Positions 1-7,537 of a stretch of DNA of 64,000 nt are shown one piece after another. Source of the DNA: Filifactor alocis ATCC 35896 (GTDB lineage: Bacteria > Bacillota > Clostridia > Peptostreptococcales > Filifactoraceae); assembly GCF_000163895.2 (NCBI RefSeq), contig NC_016630.1, positions 1,550,001 to 1,614,000 on the forward strand, in the 5' to 3' direction. A program made the translations under genes and the position numbers. Under the pieces are notes generated by a model. The model had not been told where the DNA came from. It did not search any database and worked only from the letters and a program-made list of their open reading frames with translations. Positions within the stretch are counted from its first letter, which is position 1; each line of letters begins with the position of its first letter.

Positions 1-386
1 GGGTCATATGTGACCTCAACCGTTTCTGCATGACCGCTGTTTCGGTACAGTAAATCTTCATATTTCGGATTTTGTGTCTTACCGTTTGCATACCCGTTAA
101 CAGCATCCGCTACTCCATAGATACGCTCCATATATGCCTCAATTCCCCAAAAACATCCCCCGGCAAGATAGATTTTCTTGAGATTTGATTTGGAATAATC
201 AATATTTTTGTTTGGGTTGTTTGATGTTTTTTTCATTGTACCACCCTTTGTAATCATCTGTATTTTATTCTCTAACGTAGGATTTACGGATTCCTTTTTT
301 TCTGCTTTCGCTGTACCTGCAATCGTACATCCTATAACAACAGTTGAAAACAAAATAACCGCTCCTAATACTTGAATGTTTTTCAC
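1..386 (-). CDS. msrA: Peptide methionine sulfoxide reductase MsrA, exported; partial (3' end outside window)
   Basis: Reduces methionine-S-sulfoxide in proteins. The visible 128 codons start at a GTG (384-386) placed 8 nt after a perfect AGGAGG (395-400). They encode a hydrophobic signal peptide ending in a lipobox-like VIGC, a polar spacer, then the MsrA signature GGCFWG with the catalytic Cys, followed by IYGVADAVNGYANG, all typical of MsrA. An MsrB domain may follow beyond the edge, as in Gram-positive MsrAB fusions, but this cannot be seen. It lies downstream of a thioredoxin lipoprotein and CcdA on the same strand. That matches the pneumococcal Etrx-CcdA-MsrAB arrangement, so an extracytoplasmic repair role is inferred. 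The 234-nt gap to the thioredoxin gene suggests it may also have its own promoter. Confidence 0.88.
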   Translation of the reverse strand, partial: MKNIQVLGAVILFSTVVIGCTIAGTAKAEKKESVNPTLENKIQMITKGGTMKKTSNNPNKNIDYSKSNLKKIYLAGGCFWGIEAYMERIYGVADAVNGYANGKTQNPKYEDLLYRNSGHAETVEVTYD

Positions 387-399
387 AAATAACACCTCC

Positions 400-455
400 T
401 GTTTTTTATTTTCTCTTATTACATTACATCTGTTTTTTATTTCTTCTTATTACAT
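400..455. repeat. Short direct repeat in the msrA leader
   Basis: Two near-identical 25-nt blocks (about 400-424 and 430-455), beginning TGTTTTTTAT and ending TTATTACAT, sit side by side just upstream of the msrA ribosome-binding site. No function is evident. Confidence 0.5.
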
Positions 456-492
456 CTCTTTTTCACAACTTCATAACCTTACTTTTTAACAT

Positions 493-521
493 ATCATACT
501 ATAGATTTTTTATACTTGTTC
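493..521 (-). promoter_or_regulatory. Possible promoter for msrA
   Basis: On the minus strand GAACAA (516-521) and TATGAT (493-498) are 17 nt apart, about 100 nt upstream of the msrA GTG. The -35 is weak, so this is only a candidate. Confidence 0.3.
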
Positions 522-620
522 ATCATCCTTCTCATTTTCTTACAATCGCATTCCAAAAAATGTCCCGACTGAATTGTTTTTATGAAACTATCTTAACAAC
601 ACATTTCTTATATCTGAGAT

Positions 621-1499
621 TTATTTTACAGATTCAAATACTTTTTCAATCGTTTCTTTGTCCATATGTCCCGGTTGAACACCGATTAAAACACCGTCCG
701 TTCCCACAATCGCAGAGGTAGGATAGGCACGGACACCATAGTTTTTCAACACTTGTCCGTCTTCATCAAACAGAACTTTAACATTACTGTATCCCAGACT
801 GTCAAACCATTTTACAAACTCTTCTTTGTTTTTCTCCCCATTGAATTCCGGTGCAACAACAGTTACCACTTCAAAATCGTTATTGTTCTTTGCCAACTCA
901 TTCAGCTCTTCCAAGCCCGACAAACAAATCGGACACCAAGATGCCCAAAATTTGATATATACTTTTTTACCTTGCTGACTACTTAGTGTAAAGGAATTTC
1001 CTTTCGTATCCTTCAAGCTGAAATCTGATGCTAAATTCCCTTCATTGACTTTTTTCATTTTTTTATCCTTTTTTGTTTCCGTTTTTGTCATTTCTTTCTT
1101 TGTACTTTCTGTTTTCGCATTCTTCATTGTATTTTCCGAGTTTTCCGGTTGTTTTGTTTTTTCCTCTTTTTTGCCATTGTCTTTCATCTTCATATCATCT
1201 TTCATCTTCATATCATCTTTCATCTTCGTATCGTCTTTCATCTTCATATCGTCTTTCATCTTCATATCGTCTTTCATCTTCATATCGTCTTTCATCTTCG
1301 TATCGTCTTTCATCTTCGTATCGTCTTTCATCTTCATATCGTCTTGCATCTTCATATCATCTTTCATTGCATCATCTTGCATCGTATTTTCTGTTGTTCC
1401 ATTCATTTCTTGTTGCTCCATTTGTGTTGTATTTCCGCCACATGCAGTAAGTCCCAACGCCATTACTCCGATTGCAAGTGCTAATTGAAATTTTTTCAT
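621..1499 (-). CDS. TlpA/Etrx-like thioredoxin lipoprotein with a Met-rich hexad-repeat linker
   Basis: Extracytoplasmic thiol-disulfide reductase of the TlpA/ResA family, 292 aa from the second of two adjacent ATGs (8 nt after GGAGG). Order: signal peptide with lipobox LTAC (Cys20), then a linker with ten consecutive hexads [M/T]KM[K/Q]DD at residues 49-108, then a Lys/Glu/Thr-rich spacer to about residue 150, then the AhpC/TSA-thioredoxin fold with WCPIC (Cys189/Cys192) and the cis-Pro motif YPTSAIV. Family members normally have only a short linker. CcdA upstream would supply electrons and MsrA downstream would be the client, by analogy with pneumococcal Etrx1-CcdA1-MsrAB1. The linker holds about 20 methionines, which is striking beside a methionine-sulfoxide reductase. 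Function of the repeats is unknown. Confidence 0.9.
   Translation of the reverse strand: MKKFQLALAIGVMALGLTACGGNTTQMEQQEMNGTTENTMQDDAMKDDMKMQDDMKMKDDTKMKDDTKMKDDMKMKDDMKMKDDMKMKDDTKMKDDMKMKDDMKMKDNGKKEEKTKQPENSENTMKNAKTESTKKEMTKTETKKDKKMKKVNEGNLASDFSLKDTKGNSFTLSSQQGKKVYIKFWASWCPICLSGLEELNELAKNNNDFEVVTVVAPEFNGEKNKEEFVKWFDSLGYSNVKVLFDEDGQVLKNYGVRAYPTSAIVGTDGVLIGVQPGHMDKETIEKVFESVK
1176..1355 (-). repeat. Ten in-frame 18-bp tandem repeats inside the thioredoxin gene
   Basis: 180 bp made of ten 18-bp units, each coding [M/T]KM[K/Q]D[D/N]. Units differ by single bases (Met/Thr alternation, Lys/Gln in the first), so they are old enough to have drifted. Gain or loss of units would keep the frame. 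Confidence 0.95.
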
Positions 1500-1541
1500 C
1501 ATAATCTCCTCCGTTATACATTTATTCTTTTCATACGATTC

Positions 1542-1563
1542 CGGTTAAACCTTGTTCTAACCG
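1542..1563. other. Small hairpin between ccdA and the thioredoxin gene
   Basis: CGGTTA (1542-1547) pairs with TAACCG (1558-1563) in the 131-nt ccdA-thioredoxin spacer. There is no following T-run, so it is not a convincing terminator; it may stabilise mRNA ends. Confidence 0.35.
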
Positions 1564-1630
1564 AAATATCCTTATTGTTCATTTGTATCCTATCATTAAA
1601 AATAACCCATCTTATTCTAAATTTATTTCA

Positions 1631-2344
1631 TTAAAATAACTTTTCAAAAAATACGGTTAGTGATACCAGTTGATTTCCCATCAACATCAATCCCATGATT
1701 GCCACCAAAACTCCGCCTGCTCGCTTGATTCCAATAATATGTTTTTCAAAAAAGCTGAATCTCTTCATGACAAATTCTGAGGCAATTGCCATAATCAAAA
1801 ACGGAATCATCAAACCGACTGAATAAATCATCATCAGAAATGCTCCATACAATTCTTGTCCGCTACTTGCAGATGTCACCAATACTGCTCCCAATATCGG
1901 TCCGACACATGGAGTCCATCCTAAGCTGAATGAAACACCCATCAAGTATGTTCCCAATGCTTTTGTTTTGCTATTTTTGAACTGTACCCCCTTTAACGAA
2001 TCGAATTTTTTAATATGAACCAAATCCATCTGATGAATTCCAAGTAACACAACCAAAAATCCTGCTGCGAAGAGAACCCATTGGTTGGAAATCCACTTTC
2101 CTAAAAATCCCGCTCCGAATCCCAAAATAATAAAGCTTGTCGATAACCCCAGCACAAAGGTGCCTGTTTTAATCATTGCTCCTACATTCCATTCCGTATT
2201 TTTGATACGGATTTTTTTGTACTCATGCTCCGAATCCGTCAACAATCCGATATAGATGGGAATCAACGGAAATGTACATGGTGCAAAAAACGATAAGATT
2301 CCCGCGATAAACACACTGCTTATCAATACTTGTTGCCCAATCAT
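1631..2344 (-). CDS. ccdA: CcdA-type transmembrane thiol reductase
   Basis: Polytopic membrane protein, 237 aa, that passes electrons from cytoplasmic thioredoxin to extracytoplasmic thioredoxin-like proteins. Both conserved Cys-Pro motifs are present: FFAPCTFPLIPIY near residue 22 and GWTPCVGPILGAV near residue 140, the redox pair of the CcdA/DsbD-beta fold. About six hydrophobic segments are visible. The start ATG follows GAGG by 8 nt. It leads the ccdA-thioredoxin-msrA group on the minus strand, supporting a role in extracytoplasmic reduction rather than cytochrome c maturation; no cytochrome biogenesis genes are nearby. Confidence 0.9.
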   Translation of the reverse strand: MIGQQVLISSVFIAGILSFFAPCTFPLIPIYIGLLTDSEHEYKKIRIKNTEWNVGAMIKTGTFVLGLSTSFIILGFGAGFLGKWISNQWVLFAAGFLVVLLGIHQMDLVHIKKFDSLKGVQFKNSKTKALGTYLMGVSFSLGWTPCVGPILGAVLVTSASSGQELYGAFLMMIYSVGLMIPFLIMAIASEFVMKRFSFFEKHIIGIKRAGGVLVAIMGLMLMGNQLVSLTVFFEKLF

Positions 2345-2593
2345 TTTCTTTTCCTCTTTTCTAAACTTTTAAACTTTCCATAATACTTTTGCGTCTATTC
2401 TTTTTTTTCTATCTATTTTTTGTCTGTCAAAGAAAAACTGATAGAATAGACATCGAAATAAATTTCGATTGCATTTCTGCCAAAAACAAAACTTATTTCA
2501 ACTTTACAACCGATTGTATTTTGTTATGTACCCATTATAAGGACCATTTTCAAAAAAGATAATAGAATATGCTTTCCAAAAACTTAAATATTA

Positions 2594-2752
2594 TCAGTAT
2601 TTAAAAGTTTCATATGTAAATAGACTCACTATAAATCTACCGTTGTTTGATATCATCAAATTTATGAATATTTTCTTTCCTCTACATCTGATTATAAATA
2701 ACATCGGTTGCACTTTCTCAAACAAACTTTCATAAAAATAATCATACTTCAT
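2594..2752 (-). CDS. Possible small hypothetical protein (52 aa)
   Basis: A short reading frame upstream of ccdA starting MKYDYFYESLF and ending FTYETFKY. An AAGGAG lies 13 nt before the ATG, rather far. I do not recognise the family and there are no clear motifs. It could be a first small cistron of the ccdA group or chance. Confidence 0.25.
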   Translation of the reverse strand: MKYDYFYESLFEKVQPMLFIIRCRGKKIFINLMISNNGRFIVSLFTYETFKY

Positions 2753-2836
2753 TTCATCATCACTTCTCCTTTTCACACAAACAATTCATCCCGTTTCTGT
2801 TTTTATAATATCTACACAAAACCTACACTTTCTCTA

Positions 2837-2864
2837 TTGAAAAAAACCTTAATTTTGGTAAAAT
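2837..2864 (+). promoter_or_regulatory. Likely promoter of dxr
   Basis: TTGAAA (2837-2842), 16-nt spacer, TAAAAT (2859-2864) on the plus strand. It would give a leader of about 215 nt before the dxr ATG. The leader has no riboswitch that I recognise. The rest of the 2345-3086 interval holds only the doubtful 52-aa frame. Confidence 0.5.
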
Positions 2865-3086
2865 GAGATTGGTTATACGGATACTGATTTCTTCTTTTGA
2901 AATTGTTTCCGTAACCATTAGAAAACATATTTTAACAATAATAGATTCCATCCGTTTGTTGAAGATAAGATAAACTGTCAAAGCACATCATAAATCAGAG
3001 TGGAAAATTGAACGATTCTTCTCACAAATCGGTTGCTTTGTCTCAAGTAAGAACATGTGGAATCTCATTCCTATCAGGAGGCTTTT

Positions 3087-4238
3087 ATGAAAAAAATTGC
3101 TCTATTCGGAAGTACCGGCTCAATCGGTACTCAAACGACTTCCGTTGTAGATGAATTTTCTGACCGACTGGAACTTTGTATTTTGTCAGCACATTCCAAT
3201 ACAACTCTATTACTTGAGCAAATCAAAAAATATCATCCGCAATTTGTTTTTGTTACAAATCAACAAAGTTTTGAATTGATACAAAAAGAGTGTGAACATA
3301 TCTCTGTTGTAGTGTTGTACGGCTGGGACAGTCTTTCCGATGTGCTGTCGTCTTGCAAAATCGACATCGCAATCGGTGCAATCAGCGGATTTGCCGGAAT
3401 TTTACCAACTTTAATCTGTATCGAGCACAATCTTACTATCGGACTTGCCAACAAAGAAACCTTAGTTGCAGGCGGAGACTTGGTAAAAAAAGCATTGCAA
3501 CAGCATCCAACCGCTCGAATCATTCCGGTTGATAGTGAACATTCTGCAATATTCCAATGTTTAGAAGAAAATCAAATCATAGATAAAATACTGTTAACTG
3601 CTTCCGGAGGTCCCTTTCATACCTTTACCGGAGAACAGTTAAAGCATATCAAACCGAAAGATGCTCTCAAACATCCGAATTGGTCCATGGGACAAAAAAT
3701 TACAATAGACTCTGCCACTTTGATGAACAAAGGACTTGAAGTGATTGAGGCACAGAGATTATTCCAAGTGGATTATGATGATATCCAAGTTTTGGTGCAT
3801 CCGCAAAGCATCGTACATTCTATGGTACAGTACCAAGACGGCAGCATTTTAGCACAGTTGGGACAAGCGGATATGAGAATACCGATTCAATACTCCATCT
3901 TCTATCCGAAACGAATGAAAAACTCCTTCACTCCGTTTGACTTCGGAGAATTTTTGAGTGTGACCTTCCAAAAACCGAATACCGAACTGTTTCCTGCACT
4001 TCCTCTTGCGTTTGAAGCAGGACGAATCGGAAAGTCGATGCCATGTGTACTGAACGCAGCAAACGAGATAGCGGTTCATGCATTTCTAAAAGAACAAATT
4101 GAATTTTTGGATATTGTTGCAATTGTGAAAGAAATGATGAATCAATTTCCGATTACTGAAATTACTTCATTGGAAGAACTGTTTGAATTGGATACCAAAG
4201 TGCGTTCTCATACCACGAACTATATCAACAGAAGGTGA
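3087..4238 (+). CDS. dxr: 1-deoxy-D-xylulose 5-phosphate reductoisomerase
   Basis: Second step of the DXP isoprenoid pathway: converts DXP to 2-C-methyl-D-erythritol 4-phosphate with NADPH and a divalent metal. The 383-aa protein has the N-terminal nucleotide-binding loop GSTGSIG (8-14), the metal/substrate motif DSEHSAIFQ, the loop SGGPF, and the block HPNWSMGQKITIDSAT followed by MNKGLEVIEA. Length is normal. The ATG at 3087 is chosen because it follows AGGAGG by 7 nt; an in-frame start 30 nt upstream lacks a site. Its stop lies 5 nt before the next ATG (and overlaps a possible GTG), so the two genes are co-transcribed. dxs lies 1.3 kb downstream on the same strand. Confidence 0.97.
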   Translation: MKKIALFGSTGSIGTQTTSVVDEFSDRLELCILSAHSNTTLLLEQIKKYHPQFVFVTNQQSFELIQKECEHISVVVLYGWDSLSDVLSSCKIDIAIGAISGFAGILPTLICIEHNLTIGLANKETLVAGGDLVKKALQQHPTARIIPVDSEHSAIFQCLEENQIIDKILLTASGGPFHTFTGEQLKHIKPKDALKHPNWSMGQKITIDSATLMNKGLEVIEAQRLFQVDYDDIQVLVHPQSIVHSMVQYQDGSILAQLGQADMRIPIQYSIFYPKRMKNSFTPFDFGEFLSVTFQKPNTELFPALPLAFEAGRIGKSMPCVLNAANEIAVHAFLKEQIEFLDIVAIVKEMMNQFPITEITSLEELFELDTKVRSHTTNYINRR

Positions 4239-4243
4239 ACCAT

Positions 4244-5068
4244 ATGATAAAACGACAATTTACAAAGGCGATTTTCTTCATTGTTATCATCGTAATCGTA
4301 GCAGGACTGTTCTTTTATCGAGCTCCGCATCATAAAACAAGATACGGTGTGTGGATAGGACTTCATCCGGATGATATCGCTTCTTTAGAACCGTACGACA
4401 CTGTTGTTATCGATGCGAGCTATTTCTCCAAAGAACAAATCGAACTGCTCCATCAACAGGGAAAAACGGTATACAGTTATCTCAATATCGGATCTTTAGA
4501 AAATTTCCGTCCCTACTTTGCAGAGTTTCAAGACATCACACTTGGAGCTTATGAAAATTGGGAGGAAGAATATTGGATTGATGTTTCCGATAAAGAATGG
4601 CAAGATCATCTGACTCAAGTGCTTGCAAAAAATCTTGTAGACAAAGGTGTGGACGGTTTCTTTTTAGATAATGCGGATGTATGGTACTTCTATCCGGAAG
4701 AAAAAATTTATACCGGACTTGCCGACATCTTGCAACAACTGAAACAGGAATATAAACTTCCTATCATAATCAATGGCGGAGACACATTTGTATCAACTCT
4801 TATCGATTCCGACAAAACCGACTTAATCGACGGCATCAACCAAGAAACTGTTTTTACCTCCATTGATTTTGAGCATAAAACTTTTGGAAAGCAAGAACCG
4901 GAACAGACAAAATACCTATGGGACTATCTGATGAAATGCCAAAAAGCGGGATTATCCGTCTACCTTTTGGAGTATGGCGAAGATAAGTTGCTCCAGAAAA
5001 AAATACAAAATGAATGTGAACAGTCAGGATTTGAATACTATATTTCCCCATCGCTGGAATTAAAATAA
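4244..5068 (+). CDS. Secreted or membrane-anchored GH114-like (TM1410-type) TIM-barrel protein
   Basis: 274 aa. An N-terminal hydrophobic segment (about residues 6-25, IFFIVIIVIVAGLFF) acts as signal or anchor. The rest resembles the glycoside hydrolase family 114 / endo-alpha-1,4-polygalactosaminidase barrel: TVVIDASYF, VYSYLNIGSLENFRPY, and the family hallmark GVDGFFLDNADVW with the putative catalytic Asp. The ATG at 4244 is 8 nt after AGAAGG located in the end of dxr; a GTG at 4235 is possible. Substrate is not predictable: members cut galactosaminogalactan or are uncharacterised. Tight coupling to dxr is curious and probably only operonic. Confidence 0.7.
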   Translation: MIKRQFTKAIFFIVIIVIVAGLFFYRAPHHKTRYGVWIGLHPDDIASLEPYDTVVIDASYFSKEQIELLHQQGKTVYSYLNIGSLENFRPYFAEFQDITLGAYENWEEEYWIDVSDKEWQDHLTQVLAKNLVDKGVDGFFLDNADVWYFYPEEKIYTGLADILQQLKQEYKLPIIINGGDTFVSTLIDSDKTDLIDGINQETVFTSIDFEHKTFGKQEPEQTKYLWDYLMKCQKAGLSVYLLEYGEDKLLQKKIQNECEQSGFEYYISPSLELK

Positions 5069-5523
5069 AACTCCACACAAAAAGTTACCTTGTATTAAAC
5101 AAAATCAGTACAATTACTCTTAGGAGATTAACCGTATTCGGTTCAACAGAAAAGTACTGCTCACAGACTATTTTCAAGAGAGAATCTTCTTTAGAACAGA
5201 TACGGTAATCTGTTTCTCAAATCAAAACTGATTTTTTTACGACAAATTTGTTCAGTTGGATGCCGAATTGTATCACAAAATGATTTTGATACAAAGTACT
5301 TGGCAAACCGATATAGAATAATTAAATGTATCCTATGAGATAAGAACAGAATTAGAATTAGAATTAACAAACCAACACCCTCCAATCAATAAACTTAGGA
5401 GGACTATTGCAAAACGACATTCGTTTTGTATCAGGTATCATACACATTTGCAATCATTATCAGTAGACACTCTTTCTTCTATCATAGATGGAGCAAGGTC
5501 CTGTCTACCAAAGGAGTATCTAT
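5069..5523 (+). other. Intergenic leader of dxs with a perfect short hairpin
   Basis: 455 nt without a supported gene. It contains AT-rich tandem GAATTA units (about 5348-5365) and an 8-bp perfect inverted repeat, CAAAACGA-cat-TCGTTTTG (5410-5428), about 95 nt before the dxs ATG. The repeat could be an operator or RNA hairpin; no T-run follows, so it is not a terminator. No known riboswitch class was recognised. Confidence 0.4.
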
Positions 5524-7395
5524 ATGTTACTGGAAAAAATACAATCGCCGGAGGATATAAAACATCTTAGCCCTGATGAATTAAAAGAATTGGCATATGA
5601 ACTTCGTGCACGCTTGATTCAAGTCACTTCCAAAACAGGAGGCCATGTCGCTCCCAACCTCGGAACAGTAGAATTGACACTTGCACTACACTATGTATTC
5701 CACTCTCCGGAAGATAAACTTGTTTGGGATGTCGGCCATCAGGCATATGTACACAAATTGTTGACCGGTCGAAACAAAGACTTCGATTCCTTGCGACAGT
5801 TTCATGGCGTTTCAGGATTCCCAAAGCGCTCCGAAAGTGAGCATGACTGTTTCGGCGTCGGACACGCAAGCACTTCCATCTCTGCCGCAACCGGTTTTGC
5901 CATCTCTCGTGACCAAAAAAAAGAAAACAATGAGGTTATCGCTATTATCGGAGACGGCTCATTAACCGGCGGAATGGCATACGAAGCACTTGACCATGCC
6001 GGACATCTCGGTCTGAACATGACTGTTATTTTGAATGACAACGACATGAGCATTGATAAGAATGTAGGAAGTATGTCAGAATACCTGACTCGTGTGCGTT
6101 CCGATTCTACCTACAAAAGAACAAAGAATGAACTGGAAGGATTTTTGAAAAAAATTCCGGCACTTGGTCCAAAGATGTTTGATATTGCCGACTCTTTCAA
6201 GGACTCTTTGCGAAATCTTGTTGTACCCGGCTCATTTTTTGAAGAATTGGGATTCAAATATTTCGGTCCTATCAACGGACACAACCTTCCGCAGTTAATT
6301 TCTGTGCTTGAAAACAGCAAAAATTTTGATTGTCCGGTACTGATTCACTGTATTACAACCAAAGGAAAAGGGTATCTTCCTGCCGAAGAAAGACCGGATA
6401 AATTTCACGGTACAGGTGCTTATGATCCCAAAACAGGACAATCTGCCTCGTCAAAATCAACACCGACCTACACCGATATTTTTGCAAAAACGATGATAGC
6501 ACTCGGCAAACAAGATAAACGCATTTCCGGAATTACAGCAGCAATGCCATCCGGAACAGGAATCGGTGCATTTGCAAAACAGTTTCCCGACCGTTCCTAC
6601 GATGTCGGAATTGCAGAGGAACACGCTGTTACCATGGCAAGCGCAATGGCACTCGACGGTCAAAAACCTGTTGTAGCTATCTATTCGACCTTTTTACAAC
6701 GCTCCTTCGACCAAATCATTCATGATGTAGCGCTCCAAAACGCACCTGTTATTTTTGCACTGGATCGTGGGGGTATCGTGGGAGAAGATGGTCCAACCCA
6801 TCACGGGGTATTTGATTTGTCTTACCTTCGTATGATTCCGAATATGGTTATTATGGCACCGAAGGACGAAAACGAACTTCAAAATATGCTCTATTCCGCA
6901 ACAAAATATGATGCTCCTACCGCAATTCGTTATCCTCGCGGAAAAGGATTAGGTGTTGCACTCGATGAAACATTCCGATATCTTGAAGTCGGTAGTGCTG
7001 AAGTGTTGCAAGAAGGAACGGATATCCTTATGATTGCTGTCGGAAGTATGGTACATCCGGCAACCAATGTCGCAAACACATTGGAACAAAAAGGGTATTC
7101 TGTCGGCATAATCAATGCACGATTCATCAAGCCGCTTGACCAAACTACGCTGCTTTCACAAATCAGCAAAGCAAAACATATCATAACATTGGAAGAAAAT
7201 GTGCTTGCAGGAGGATTCGGAAGTGCCGTCAGTGAATTGCTCAAGACAAACGGCGATACAGACTGTTCCATGTTGTCCATCGGAATTCCGGATGAATTTG
7301 TCCCACATGGAAACACCGATATTCTAAAAAAAGAGTTACAATTGGATGAAGACGGTATCTTACAACAGATTTCTTCCTTCTTAGAGAATAAATAA
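5524..7395 (+). CDS. dxs: 1-deoxy-D-xylulose-5-phosphate synthase
   Basis: Thiamine-diphosphate enzyme that condenses pyruvate and glyceraldehyde 3-phosphate, first step of the DXP pathway; 623 aa, normal length. Visible blocks: KTGGHVAPNLGTVELT, the active-site VWDVGHQAYVHK, the TPP motif GDGSLTGGMAYEALD with NDNDMSI, the transketolase domain with catalytic Glu in DVGIAEEHAVTMA, and YSTFLQRSFDQ with GEDGPTHHG. ATG at 5524 follows AAAGGAG by 7 nt; a start 36 nt upstream has no site. Together with dxr 1.3 kb upstream it supplies isoprenoid precursors, needed for undecaprenyl phosphate and quinones. Confidence 0.98.
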   Translation: MLLEKIQSPEDIKHLSPDELKELAYELRARLIQVTSKTGGHVAPNLGTVELTLALHYVFHSPEDKLVWDVGHQAYVHKLLTGRNKDFDSLRQFHGVSGFPKRSESEHDCFGVGHASTSISAATGFAISRDQKKENNEVIAIIGDGSLTGGMAYEALDHAGHLGLNMTVILNDNDMSIDKNVGSMSEYLTRVRSDSTYKRTKNELEGFLKKIPALGPKMFDIADSFKDSLRNLVVPGSFFEELGFKYFGPINGHNLPQLISVLENSKNFDCPVLIHCITTKGKGYLPAEERPDKFHGTGAYDPKTGQSASSKSTPTYTDIFAKTMIALGKQDKRISGITAAMPSGTGIGAFAKQFPDRSYDVGIAEEHAVTMASAMALDGQKPVVAIYSTFLQRSFDQIIHDVALQNAPVIFALDRGGIVGEDGPTHHGVFDLSYLRMIPNMVIMAPKDENELQNMLYSATKYDAPTAIRYPRGKGLGVALDETFRYLEVGSAEVLQEGTDILMIAVGSMVHPATNVANTLEQKGYSVGIINARFIKPLDQTTLLSQISKAKHIITLEENVLAGGFGSAVSELLKTNGDTDCSMLSIGIPDEFVPHGNTDILKKELQLDEDGILQQISSFLENK

Positions 7396-7537
7396 TCCAA
7401 AAATAAATAAATTCAAAGAATATACTATCATACAATCATTGGAGATTTCTATTAAGACAGTTTCTCCAAACATCCGTAGAACTTCAAAAGATAGTTTATT
7501 CTCAACAATAACCTATGATTATGAATGGAGGGAAAAT

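Noticed and set aside
1176..1355. CRISPR-like array
   Set aside because: Units are contiguous 18-bp coding repeats with no spacers.
1045..1488. Long plus-strand frames over the thioredoxin gene
   Set aside because: They are antisense shadows of the 18-bp coding repeats, which leave several frames open.
2865..3086. Riboswitch in the dxr leader
   Set aside because: The leader is long but I found no thiamine, T-box or other known conserved core.
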